Origin: Marinobacterium sediminicola
GTDB taxonomy: Bacteria > Pseudomonadota > Gammaproteobacteria > Pseudomonadales > Balneatricaceae
Direction of reading: 5' to 3'
Assembly (NCBI RefSeq): GCF_022343685.1
Contig: NZ_CP092123.1
Span: forward strand, 248,001-312,000
DNA: 64,000 nucleotides
The stretch's first letter is position 1. The number at the start of each line of letters is the position of its first letter. This document shows positions 31,508-40,055 of this stretch, one piece after another. Below the pieces are notes generated by a model. It saw only the letters and a list, made by a program, of their open reading frames with translations, made no database searches and had not been told where the DNA came from. A program made the position numbers and the translations under genes.

Positions 31508-33196
31508 TCAGGCCGATTTCAAGGGGCCCTGCGGATGGATGAAGGGCCAGGGCGAGCTTTCCAGACCGCGCTCGGACTGGATCTCGATCAGACAGGGCTG
31601 GTTCAGCTCGATGCATTTGGCCAGCACCGGCTTGAGCGCCTGAGGGCTGTTGACCCGATGAGCCCGGACGCCAAAGCTCTCCGCCAGCTTGACGAAGTCC
31701 GGCGTTTTCAGCTCGGAGCCACTGAAGCGGCCCCCGAACCCCATTTCCTGATCGCGGCGAACATTGCCGTAGGAATGGTTGTTGACCACGATGCACACCA
31801 GCCCGATGTTGAACTCGGCAGCGGTCATCAGCTCCTGTACGCCGAACATGAAGCCGCCGTCACCGCTGACGGAAACCACTGCCTTGTCCGGATTGGCTAC
31901 CTTGACGCCCAGCGCCGTCGGGAAGCCGTAGCCCAGCGTGCCCTGAAACCCCCCTTCCACATAGGTGCGCGGCTGGTAGACCGGCAGACCGCCGACCCAG
32001 GTGGTGAAGCCCATCTGGGACAGTTCGGGCACGTAAAAACCATCACGCGGCAGCACCTGACGAATCACATCCAGATAGGCCATCTGCGGCTGAACGCTCT
32101 GCAGCGCATTCCAGGCGACCGCCTTGGCTTGTGCGATTTCGTCCAGACGGTCGGAATTCGGCTTGGCCCGGGTGATGAGCTGATCGTACAGCGCACGGCA
32201 AACCTGGGCCGAGTCGCCGACAATGCCCAGATCCGGGGCGAAGATTTCCATCTGTGCCGGATCGATATCGATGCGGATCAGCTGGGGGCCACTGCTCGGC
32301 TTGCGCTCGTACTGCATGTAGTTGTTCCAGCGCAGATAGGGCATCTCCAGCCGGGAACCGATGCCGATCAGCAGGTCGCAGTCGTCCCACAACTGGCGTG
32401 CCGCAACGGCAGACATGCCCAGCAGGTGATCTTCCGACACAACGCCACGGCCGCTGCGGAAGGCCGTGACCGGTGCGTTGAGCAATTCAGCCAGTGCGGT
32501 GACTTCTTCGGAGGCATGCAGAGCGCCGGCCCCACACATGATCATCGGCTTGCGGGCCTTGGCGATCATCTCGACCGCCGACTTGATCGAGTCAGGGCTG
32601 ATCTCGGGTTCAGGCTCGGCGGCCGGCACCGGCGCGGGTGAGGCAAACTCGCCTTCGGCCGCCATGGTGTCCCAGCACATTTCCACGGTGACCGGCCCCG
32701 GTCGACCGCTGCGAGCCGTGTCAAAGGCCCGGTTCATAACCTGTGCGGTTTGTGCAGGATCGTCAATGGCGAAGGCGTCCTTGATGATGGACCGCAGCGT
32801 GCCGGCCTGATCCTTGAGTTCGTGCAGGTGGCCACGGCCCTTGCCAACGAAGGGTGACGGGACCTGTCCGGTCAGGCCCAGGATCGGGCTGCAATTGCCC
32901 ATGGCGGTGCACAATGCTGCGGTGGTGTTGAGAATGCCGGGGCCGGGCACTACGGCAAAGGTGCCGGTCTTGCCGGTGGACTTGGCATAGCCCATCGCCA
33001 TGTAGGCTGCGCTCTGCTCATGCCGAGGCACGATCAAGTTGAGGTTGTGCTTGTAGATGCCGTCGAACAGCGGGTAGATCTGAGCCCCCGGAATGCCGAA
33101 AACGGTATCCACTCCGTTGGCAACGGCGGACTCGATCATGGCTTCGCCGGCGGTCATTTTTTTCGTGGCGGTATTGTTCATGGCTGTGTGCTTCAT
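31508..33196 (-). CDS. ThDP-dependent enzyme, acetolactate synthase large-subunit family
   Basis: A 562-residue ThDP enzyme with all three domains: the N-terminal Pyr domain with the catalytic Glu in VPRHEQSAAYMAMGYA, a central domain, and the C-terminal PP domain with the GDGGFMFGVQELMTAAEFNIGLVCIVVNN motif. There is no small regulatory subunit gene nearby, so it is unlikely to be the biosynthetic IlvB. Relatives include decarboxylases and carboligases such as benzoylformate decarboxylase or sulfoacetaldehyde acetyltransferase. Substrate is not inferable. The 505-bp upstream gap has strong inverted repeats. Confidence 0.82.
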   Translation of the reverse strand: MKHTAMNNTATKKMTAGEAMIESAVANGVDTVFGIPGAQIYPLFDGIYKHNLNLIVPRHEQSAAYMAMGYAKSTGKTGTFAVVPGPGILNTTAALCTAMGNCSPILGLTGQVPSPFVGKGRGHLHELKDQAGTLRSIIKDAFAIDDPAQTAQVMNRAFDTARSGRPGPVTVEMCWDTMAAEGEFASPAPVPAAEPEPEISPDSIKSAVEMIAKARKPMIMCGAGALHASEEVTALAELLNAPVTAFRSGRGVVSEDHLLGMSAVAARQLWDDCDLLIGIGSRLEMPYLRWNNYMQYERKPSSGPQLIRIDIDPAQMEIFAPDLGIVGDSAQVCRALYDQLITRAKPNSDRLDEIAQAKAVAWNALQSVQPQMAYLDVIRQVLPRDGFYVPELSQMGFTTWVGGLPVYQPRTYVEGGFQGTLGYGFPTALGVKVANPDKAVVSVSGDGGFMFGVQELMTAAEFNIGLVCIVVNNHSYGNVRRDQEMGFGGRFSGSELKTPDFVKLAESFGVRAHRVNSPQALKPVLAKCIELNQPCLIEIQSERGLESSPWPFIHPQGPLKSA

Positions 33197-33257
33197 GACG
33201 CAGAAAACTCTTTTTGGCTGACAAATGGGTAAACCTTAGTGAGTTGTCTGGCCGTCC

Positions 33258-33307
33258 GTACCTGCGGCGGTATGCCGCCACGGGTACAGCGCCGAGCCTT
33301 GGCTCGG
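33258..33307 (-). repeat. Two adjacent hairpins upstream of the ThDP enzyme gene
   Basis: Stem 1 is nested: GTACC (33258), GGCGG (33266), CCGCC (33275), GGTAC (33283), giving about 11 pairs. Stem 2 is CCGAGCC-TT-GGCTCGG (33292-33307). They lie 62-111 bp before the start codon, so they could be part of a structured 5' leader. The rest of 33197-33701 has no gene I can support. Confidence 0.6.
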
Positions 33308-33701
33308 TCGGTACTTCGCCTGGATATCCATTCGCTGTTGTACGTTCAGACGGCGGGTGGCATTCAGCCTCGCACGACAGATTCCCGGGTATGCAGGGCG
33401 TTCAGATGTCGGGGACGAAGCTCAGCACACGCGGACGCGTGCAAGGAACTTAAAATGCCGTAACAACGAAAATGGAGATGTGGAAAAGCTCGGCCAGATC
33501 AGATCTGTCCGATGAAGCGGGGAGGGGGAATGGCGATGCCACGAATGCTCCGCGACCAGTGCTGACCGATCGAGAGACGCCATTGATGTTTATGCATGGA
33601 ACGGTTGAGCATGTCCTGCAGCCGTAATTATTTTTGGTCACCTTAGCCGGTTTGGCGGGATTAATCCAGTAGCTGGGGGCGGGACACCAGACTTCATCGG
33701 T

Positions 33702-35198
33702 TCAGTCAGACATTCTGGTCAGCTGTTCCGCCAGCGTCTGCAGCATGAGGTGCATGCTGTCTTCATCCGGGCGAGAAAAGCCCAGAATGAAGCCTTCGGT
33801 AGATGGAGTCCGTGGGTCACCCGCTGTCTGGATCACCTGTTTCGGGTGGCCATAGTGTGGCGATAATGGCTCGAGCAGGACCCCCTCGGCCGCCAACGTT
33901 GCGGCGATTTGCTGATCGAGCGGGCGTTGCTCCTGACGGTCCCCAGAGCGCAGTCGCTCTGCCACGGCGGGGCGCAGGCGAATCATCAGATGCATGCCGC
34001 CTTGGGGGCTCTGCCAGTCGAACCAGGGCGTCAAATACTGTTCGACAAGGGACAGCAGGTAATCTCTTTTCTTACGGTAATGACGGCGCATGCGGTTGAT
34101 GTGGCGGCCGAATTCCCCGTTGGTCATGAACTCGGTCAGCACCGGCTGCATGGGCAGTGCCGCTGATCCGCCCAGCAGTTCACGGCTGCGGCGCAGGCTG
34201 GCACAGTGTTCCGGCGGCGCCAGAATGAACCCCAGGCGCAGTCCTCGGAACAGTACCTTGGAGAAGCTGCCGAGGAAAAAGACCCGCCCGGAGCGATCCG
34301 CCTGCATCAGGGGCAACCCCGTACGCCCCTGGTAACTGAATTCGTTGTCGTAGTCATCTTCCACCAGCCATATGTGTCTGTCCTGCAGTTGCTGCAGCCA
34401 GTGCTGGCGTCGTTCGGAGCTCATGGCCACCCCCGAGGGGTACTGGCGATTGGGCGTCAGCAAAACGATGGGCGGCGCGGACTCCTGAGCCGGCAGGCGG
34501 CAGCCTTCACCATCGACGGGCAGCAGAAAGGGCTGGTGGTTGTTACCCGCCCAGTCAGCCAACTGGTGCCTGATCGGCGTGTAGGACGGGGTTTCAGTCA
34601 GCCAGCGACTATCGGGGCTGATCTGTCCGAAGGCGTGACGCAGCAGAGTGAGGGCATCACGGTTGCCGGCCGTAATGAACACCTGCTCTGCCGAGCAGTT
34701 CAGTCCGCGCAGCTGATGGAGATATTCGGCAATCGCCTGCTTCAGCGGCGGGTATCCGGTTGCGTAGGCGTCGTCCAGTACCCGCGGGTCGGGTGCTTGC
34801 CAGCTGGCCCGCATGCTTTTCTGCCAGCTCCGGCTTGGGAACATGCGGCTATCGGCCCCGGAGTCAAAGGCCAGCGGCTGGGCTTCGGGCTTCGCAGGGG
34901 CGAGGGGACGGATCTGGACGCTTGGCTGCGGCTGGTCGGCCACGAAAACACCGCTTTTGACCCGACTGATCAGCATGCCTTCAGCAATCAGTCGCTCGTA
35001 AACGTGTACCAGTGTGCTGCGCGAGACGCCCAATGCCTGTGCCAGTGCGCGACTGCCCGGCAGTCGGTCTCCGGGCTGGAGTTGCCCCGTCGTGATGGCC
35101 TGCAGGATCTGCTCGATCAGCTGGCGGTAATAGGGCCCCTGGCCGGGGTGCAGGGAAAGGCTCAGACTGCCGATACTGTGACGCCGTGTGCTGCTCAT
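33702..35198 (-). CDS. MocR/PdxR-type GntR regulator with aminotransferase domain
   Basis: A 498-residue fusion. The N-terminal winged helix is GntR-type (PGQGPYYRQLIEQILQAI, LPGSRALAQALGVSRSTLVHVYERLIAEG). It is followed by a fold-type I aminotransferase domain with a PLP Lys in FLGSFSKVLFRGLRLGF and DDYDNEF. MocR proteins use PLP or an aldimine as ligand and usually control a divergent gene. Here the divergent gene encodes a pyridoxamine-phosphate-oxidase-fold protein 142 bp away. The ATG at 35198 excludes an unlikely 79-residue upstream extension that would run back into the divergent gene. Confidence 0.88.
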   Translation of the reverse strand: MSSTRRHSIGSLSLSLHPGQGPYYRQLIEQILQAITTGQLQPGDRLPGSRALAQALGVSRSTLVHVYERLIAEGMLISRVKSGVFVADQPQPSVQIRPLAPAKPEAQPLAFDSGADSRMFPSRSWQKSMRASWQAPDPRVLDDAYATGYPPLKQAIAEYLHQLRGLNCSAEQVFITAGNRDALTLLRHAFGQISPDSRWLTETPSYTPIRHQLADWAGNNHQPFLLPVDGEGCRLPAQESAPPIVLLTPNRQYPSGVAMSSERRQHWLQQLQDRHIWLVEDDYDNEFSYQGRTGLPLMQADRSGRVFFLGSFSKVLFRGLRLGFILAPPEHCASLRRSRELLGGSAALPMQPVLTEFMTNGEFGRHINRMRRHYRKKRDYLLSLVEQYLTPWFDWQSPQGGMHLMIRLRPAVAERLRSGDRQEQRPLDQQIAATLAAEGVLLEPLSPHYGHPKQVIQTAGDPRTPSTEGFILGFSRPDEDSMHLMLQTLAEQLTRMSD

Positions 35199-35340
35199 CT
35201 GGACTGGTAAAAAAGTTAAAAGGTGGATGTTTTTGAGAATACCTGAAGGGGCTAAAGTGTGCTCATTCTTTTTCATTTCCCAGCTACAGCCGGACAGTTC
35301 ATGTGGCTTCACGCGGGAAAGCACAGAGCGGAGATTCTCA

Positions 35341-36024
35341 ATGTCACAGAATGTTGCCTGCGGTCGTCTTTCAGCCACTCCCCTGACCCAGTTGAAACGG
35401 GGTGCCAAACGGGCGCTGACTGAGCGCGAAGCCATGCTGGATTTTATCGACCGGTCACTGCTCTGTTTTGTCGGTTTTCAGATCGCGGGTCAGGTGCGGG
35501 TGATACCCACGTGTCACTGGCGCGATGGGGACTACCTCTATTGGCACGGTCACAGCAAGGCAGCCAATGTTCATGGCGCCGGGCAGGCGGAGCAGAAGGT
35601 CTGCATCACCCTGGCGACTCTGGATGGCCTGGTGATGGCACGTTCGGCCTTTCACCACTCGGTCAACTATCGCTCCGTAATGGTATACGGCGTACCGGAA
35701 GCGGTGACGGACCCGGTACAGAAGCTGTACCACTTTGAGCGATTCGTGGAAAAACTCAGCCCCGGACGCTGGCCGCAGCTTCGTCCTGTGACCGAGCTGG
35801 AAGCCCGGGCCACCGGTATCATGAGGATCAAGCTGGACGAAGCCTCCATGAAGGCGCGTGCTGCCGGTGTCGTGGATGACGAGGAGGATATGGACTGGCC
35901 GGTCTGGGCGGGGGTATTGCCGGTGCGGCAGGTCTGGGGCGAGGCGGAGCAGGATCCTGCGCAGGCTGCAGCGGCTCATGCAATGCCAGTCTATCCCGAC
36001 TGCGATATTCGGCGGGTGGACTAA
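35341..36024 (+). CDS. Pyridoxamine 5'-phosphate oxidase-fold flavoprotein
   Basis: A 227-residue protein of the Pyridox_ox_2 / FMN-binding split-barrel type. Core motifs: CFVGFQIAGQVRVIPTCHWRDGDYLYWHGHS, then KVCITLATLDGLVMARSAFHHSVNYRSVMVYG. It probably binds FMN or a related cofactor. The start follows GCGGAG by eight bases. It is divergent from a MocR regulator that is probably PLP-dependent, which suggests that the pair handles a pyridoxal- or amine-derived compound. It is not the biosynthetic PdxH. An F420/FMN reductase role is possible. Confidence 0.83.
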   Translation: MSQNVACGRLSATPLTQLKRGAKRALTEREAMLDFIDRSLLCFVGFQIAGQVRVIPTCHWRDGDYLYWHGHSKAANVHGAGQAEQKVCITLATLDGLVMARSAFHHSVNYRSVMVYGVPEAVTDPVQKLYHFERFVEKLSPGRWPQLRPVTELEARATGIMRIKLDEASMKARAAGVVDDEEDMDWPVWAGVLPVRQVWGEAEQDPAQAAAAHAMPVYPDCDIRRVD

Positions 36025-36098
36025 TGGTGCTTTCGGTCTTATTGGAGTTGCCGTGAGGCAGGCTACACTGATGCTGAATGACTGTGAGGATGCGCGCC

Positions 36099-36536
36099 AT
36101 GGGCACTGATCCCTTCGACCTGAACCGCTTTGTCACCGCCCAGCAAGGCGCGTATCCACAAGCACTGGCCGAGCTCAAGGCGGGACGCAAGCGCAGCCAC
36201 TGGATCTGGTACATCCTGCCGCAACTGGCGGTGCTGGGGCGCAGTAGCATGGCGCAGCATTACGGCCTCTCGGGGCTGGAAGAGGCGCGTGCCTATCTGC
36301 ACCATCCGGTTTTGGGACCAAGACTGCGCAAGTGCTGCGAGGCTCTGCTGGAGCATGAGGGACTCAGTGCTCATGCGATTCTGGGCTCGCCGGACGACCT
36401 CAAACTCAGGTCCTGCGCAACCCTCTTTGCCCGAGCGGACAAGCCGGGGTCGCAGTTTGAGCAGATACTGGACAAGTACTACGGCGGCGAGCCGGATTCG
36501 CTGACCCTTTCATATCTGCAGCGCCGGCAGGGCTGA
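36099..36536 (+). CDS. DUF1810 protein
   Basis: A 145-residue DUF1810 protein: FDLNRFVTAQQGAYPQALAELKAGRKRSHWIWYILPQL, then FGL-like HYGLSGLEEARAYLHHPVLGPRL and DDLKLRSCATLF. This family is often called calpastatin-like in error. NADAR-type proteins share some features with it, but the function is not known. The ATG at 36099 lies nine bases after GAGG. It stands alone and converges with an aldo/keto reductase gene. Confidence 0.88.
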   Translation: MGTDPFDLNRFVTAQQGAYPQALAELKAGRKRSHWIWYILPQLAVLGRSSMAQHYGLSGLEEARAYLHHPVLGPRLRKCCEALLEHEGLSAHAILGSPDDLKLRSCATLFARADKPGSQFEQILDKYYGGEPDSLTLSYLQRRQG

Positions 36537-36591
36537 TCCGAACCCTGCACAGCCGGTTTCGAGCGGTCAGCCTTGATGGCAACCGCCCCTT

Positions 36592-37425
36592 TCAATGACC
36601 GAAGCTGTCGGCGTCCAGCATCTCCGGATCATCACGACCCAGTTGATCCAGCGCTGCCATCTCGCTATCGCTCAGGGCGAAATCGAACAGACTCAGGTTC
36701 TCGGCCATGCGTGCCGGGTTGGCTGACTTGGGTGCCGTAGCGAACCCCTGCTGCACCGCCCAGCGCAGCACGATCTGTGCAGGCGTACACTGGTGCGCTG
36801 CGGCGATACCGGTGACCACAGGATCGGCCAGCATGGCGTTGCCGCAGCCAAGTGGACGCCATGACTCGGTCACGATGCCCTTGCTCTGGTGCAGCGAGAT
36901 CAGGTCGTCGCGGCGGTGATACGGGTCCAGCTGGATCTGGTTGACCTGAGGGGTCAGGCCCAAAGCCAGCAGGCGTTGCAGATGTGCGGGTTTGAAGTTG
37001 GAGGTGCCGATGGCACGTACCAGTCCCTTGTCCTGCAGGTTGAGCAAACCGAGATAGGCTTCGACGAAGCGGTCCTGATCCGGGTTGGGCCAGTGGATCA
37101 GCAAGAGGTCGATGTAGTCCAGTCCCAGGCGCTGGAGGCTGGCTTCACAGGCTGTCTGTGCACCTTCGAAACCGTGCCACTGACGATTGAACTTGGTGGT
37201 CACGAACACCTGATCGCGTGGCACCGAAGCGTTGCGGATACCCTGTCCCACACCGACCTCATTGTTGTAGTTCTCGGCGGTATCGATCATGCGGTACCCC
37301 AGCTCCAGCGCGGTGGTGACGGCCTCCGCCGCTTGCTGGTCGTTCAGTGGCCAGGTGCCCAGTCCAACCTGGGGCATCTCGATCCCGTTGGCCAGCGTCA
37401 GGGTCGGGGCGGGGGTCAGGCTCAT
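36592..37425 (-). CDS. Aldo/keto reductase (DkgB-like)
   Basis: A 277-residue AKR. The catalytic tetrad is visible: Asp in MIDTAENY, Tyr in the same motif, Lys in FVTTKFNRQW, His in LLIHWPNP. The NADPH-binding end (APKSANPARMAENL) follows. The sequence resembles 2,5-diketo-D-gluconate reductase-like (DkgB/YafB) enzymes that reduce methylglyoxal and related aldehydes. The ATG at 37425 has GGAG eight bases upstream. Single gene; natural substrate unknown. Confidence 0.88.
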   Translation of the reverse strand: MSLTPAPTLTLANGIEMPQVGLGTWPLNDQQAAEAVTTALELGYRMIDTAENYNNEVGVGQGIRNASVPRDQVFVTTKFNRQWHGFEGAQTACEASLQRLGLDYIDLLLIHWPNPDQDRFVEAYLGLLNLQDKGLVRAIGTSNFKPAHLQRLLALGLTPQVNQIQLDPYHRRDDLISLHQSKGIVTESWRPLGCGNAMLADPVVTGIAAAHQCTPAQIVLRWAVQQGFATAPKSANPARMAENLSLFDFALSDSEMAALDQLGRDDPEMLDADSFGH

Positions 37426-37517
37426 CGGCAACTCTCCAGTGTCGTTCAGTTGTGACTAAAAGCGGGATGTTACACCGTTTGGAAGCGGGGCAACTATCCA
37501 GAAGCTGCATTGGGTAC

Positions 37518-38279
37518 TCAGGGTTTGATGCGATATCCGGTGCGGAAAATCCACCAGACAACCGTCAGGCAGATCAGCAGGAACATCAGGGTCATGCCAA
37601 GGCTCAGGCCCATGTGGACGTCGGCAACACCGTAAAAGGCCCAGCGGAAGCCGTTGATCAGGTAGACCACCGGATTGAACAGGGTCAGGGTATGCCAGGG
37701 TTCCGGCAGCATGTTGATGGAGTAGAAGGCTCCGCCCAGAAACGTCAGTGGCGTGATCACCATCAGCGGAATCACCTGCAGTTGCTGGAAATCGTTGGCC
37801 CAGACCCCGATGATGAACCCGAACAGGCTGAAGGTCAGCGCAGTGAGCAGCAGGAAGGCCAGCATCCAGAACGGGTGGGCGATGCTGTAGTCGACAAACA
37901 CTCGGGCGGTGAGCAGTATCAGGGCGCCGATGATCAGCGATTTGGTCGCTGCGGCACCGACATAGCCGGCCAGAATTTCGAAGGGGGACACCGGGGCCGA
38001 CAGCACCTCGTAAATGGTGCCGGAGAATTTCGGAAAGAAGATGCCGAAGGACGCGTTGGAGATGCTCTCGCTGAGCAGCGACAGCATCAGCAGACCGGGA
38101 ATGATGAAGGCGCCGTAGCTGATCCCGTCGATTTCGCCCATGCGCGAGCCGATCGCGGTGCCGAAGACGATGAAGTAGAGCGACGTCGACAGCACCGGCG
38201 AAATGATACTTTGCATCAGCGTGCGTCGGGTGCGGTTCATTTCGAAGCGGTAGATCGCACGAATTCCGTTGATATTCAT
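37518..38279 (-). CDS. ABC-2 type transporter permease (YadH-like)
   Basis: A 253-residue permease with six membrane helices and the ABC-2 signature: [41 protein letters not shown], and the late [21 protein letters not shown] ... [16 protein letters not shown]. It is very like E. coli YadH and NodJ. It follows its ATPase gene by three bases. The cargo of this exporter pair is not known; lipids, glycans or drugs are exported by relatives. Confidence 0.9.
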   Translation of the reverse strand: MNINGIRAIYRFEMNRTRRTLMQSIISPVLSTSLYFIVFGTAIGSRMGEIDGISYGAFIIPGLLMLSLLSESISNASFGIFFPKFSGTIYEVLSAPVSPFEILAGYVGAAATKSLIIGALILLTARVFVDYSIAHPFWMLAFLLLTALTFSLFGFIIGVWANDFQQLQVIPLMVITPLTFLGGAFYSINMLPEPWHTLTLFNPVVYLINGFRWAFYGVADVHMGLSLGMTLMFLLICLTVVWWIFRTGYRIKP

Positions 38280-38282
38280 GGC

Positions 38283-39212
38283 TTAACTCTCTGGTCGGTG
38301 GACGAGGCTGACGAAAATCTCCTCCAGTGAACTCTGTTTCGACTGCAGGTCCTTGAGATCGATATTCAGTTCACTCAGGCCGCGCAGCAGGTCCGCGATC
38401 CCGCTGGTTTCCTGATGGGCATCGAAGGTATAGGTCAGTTGAGTGCCTTCTTCGCTCAGGACCAGATTGAACGGCTTCAGCGAAGGGGGCAGCTCCGTCA
38501 GCGGTGTCTGCAGGTGCAGATGCAACTGCTTCTGGCCCAGCTTCTGGATCAGTTCAGCCTTGTCCTCCACCAGAACCAGCTCTCCCCGGTTGATGACGCC
38601 GATCCGATCGGCCATCTCTTCGGCCTCTTCGATGTAATGGGTGGTGAGGATCACGGTCACGCCATCTTCGCGCAGGCCGCGTACCATCTCCCACATGTCC
38701 CGGCGCAGTTCTACGTCGACGCCTGCGGTCGGTTCATCCAGAAACAGGATACGGGGTTCGTGGGACAGGGCCTTGGCAATCATGACACGACGCTTCATGC
38801 CGCCGGACAGGGCCAGCATCTTCGAATGGCGCTTGTCCCAGAGCGAGAGCTGGCGCAGCACCTTCTCGATGTAGTCAGGATCAGCCGGTTTGCCGAACAG
38901 GCCGCGGCTGAAGGACACCGTATCCCAGACGCTTTCAAAGGCATCGGTGGTCAGCTCCTGGGGCACCAGCCCGATCAGGCTGCGTGCCTGGCGATAGTCG
39001 TCAACGATGTCGACGCCATCCGCCAGCACCCGGCCCGAGCTGGCATTGACGATGCCACAGATAATGCTGATCAGTGTTGTCTTGCCGGCCCCGTTGGGCC
39101 CGAGGAGGGCAAAAATCTCGCCGCGGCGGATCTCCAGGTCGACCGACTTCAGGGCCGTGAATCCTGAAGCGTAGGTCTTGCTGACCCCCTGGATTTTGAT
39201 GATCGATTGCAC
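38283..39212 (-). CDS. ABC transporter ATP-binding protein (YadG-like)
   Basis: A 309-residue ATPase with Walker [11 protein letters not shown], the signature [10 protein letters not shown], Walker [13 protein letters not shown] and the His loop [13 protein letters not shown]-terminal extension of about 85 residues is common in YadG/DrrA-like exporters. The GTG at 39212 has AAGGAG five bases upstream; an in-frame GTG six bases earlier falls inside that site and was rejected. It forms an inner-membrane exporter with the permease gene downstream. Confidence 0.92.
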   Translation of the reverse strand: MQSIIKIQGVSKTYASGFTALKSVDLEIRRGEIFALLGPNGAGKTTLISIICGIVNASSGRVLADGVDIVDDYRQARSLIGLVPQELTTDAFESVWDTVSFSRGLFGKPADPDYIEKVLRQLSLWDKRHSKMLALSGGMKRRVMIAKALSHEPRILFLDEPTAGVDVELRRDMWEMVRGLREDGVTVILTTHYIEEAEEMADRIGVINRGELVLVEDKAELIQKLGQKQLHLHLQTPLTELPPSLKPFNLVLSEEGTQLTYTFDAHQETSGIADLLRGLSELNIDLKDLQSKQSSLEEIFVSLVHRPES

Positions 39213-39359
39213 AGGCACTCCTTGTCATCTGGCTGGCTGCAGGCACTGAGTGTAGCGCGATAACCGGATTCCATGCGATGGTCTGTGTGGGGTGGTCAGT
39301 GCAGAAACACTCTGCTGCCAGTGCTGGCCGTCAACCGGGGCGCAGGCCGAGAGGTTCCC

Positions 39360-39379
39360 GCCGGCCCGGAAAGGCCGGC
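39360..39379 (-). terminator. Hairpin after trpG
   Basis: GCCGGCC and GGCCGGC arms around six bases, 13 bp past the trpG stop codon. There is no T run; a weak terminator. Confidence 0.5.
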
Positions 39380-39392
39380 AGGTGGGTGATGA

Positions 39393-40055
39393 TCAGGCCT
39401 GGAACAGGAAGTTGGCGATCAGCTCCTTGCCCCCTTCGGTGGCGAAGGATTCAGGGTGGAACTGAATGCCGTGGATCGGGTACTCGCGGTGCTTGACCCC
39501 CATGATCTCGAATTCGCCGCCCTGATGAATGCGGGCGTGGTCGGTGAAGCTTGCGACCGGCAGGTCGCCCACCACGGCCGTCACATCCAGACACTCCGGC
39601 AGGCTTTCCGGCTCGGCCATCAGCGAGTGATAGCGCATGATCTCCAGCTGGTCCGGCGTATTGGCGAACACGCCTTCGGCGGTGTGGCTGATCGGGCTGA
39701 TCTTGCCGTGCATCGGCAGCGACGCCTTGACCACCTTGCCGCCGAAGACGTGCACGATGCCCTGCATGCCCAGGCAGACGCCCAGCAGCGGAATCTGAGG
39801 CCCCAGCTCGCGGATCACCTCGGCGCAGACACCGAAGTATTCCGGGTCGTCAGGCGAGCCCGGGCCCGGCGAGATGATGATTCGGTCCGGTGCGGCATCC
39901 CGCAGATCGGCCAGTGTCACTTCGTCGTTGCGTTTGACGACAATGTCGAAGCTGTCGAGGCGGCCCTGATGCTGCTCGGTGCTGAGGATTTCTCCGATGT
40001 ACTGGTAGAGGTTGTAGGTGAAGGAGTCATAGTTGTCGATGATATAGACCTTCAT
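39393..40055 (-). CDS. trpG: Anthranilate synthase component II (glutamine amidotransferase)
   Basis: A 220-residue class I amidotransferase starting MKVYIIDNYDSFTYNLYQY. It has the oxyanion strand IISPGPGSPDDP, the nucleophile Cys in LLGVCLGMQG, and His-Glu in IQFHPESFATEGG. It supplies ammonia to TrpE for anthranilate. It is somewhat longer than enteric TrpG because of inserts near residues 28-38 and 158-175. The start overlaps the trpE stop codon by four bases. A PabA role in folate synthesis is less likely given the trpR gene in the operon. Confidence 0.9.
   Translation of the reverse strand: MKVYIIDNYDSFTYNLYQYIGEILSTEQHQGRLDSFDIVVKRNDEVTLADLRDAAPDRIIISPGPGSPDDPEYFGVCAEVIRELGPQIPLLGVCLGMQGIVHVFGGKVVKASLPMHGKISPISHTAEGVFANTPDQLEIMRYHSLMAEPESLPECLDVTAVVGDLPVASFTDHARIHQGGEFEIMGVKHREYPIHGIQFHPESFATEGGKELIANFLFQA

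Noticed and set aside
33450-33641. A 63-codon minus-strand frame in the gap before the ThDP gene
   Set aside because: No ribosome site or recognisable sequence features.
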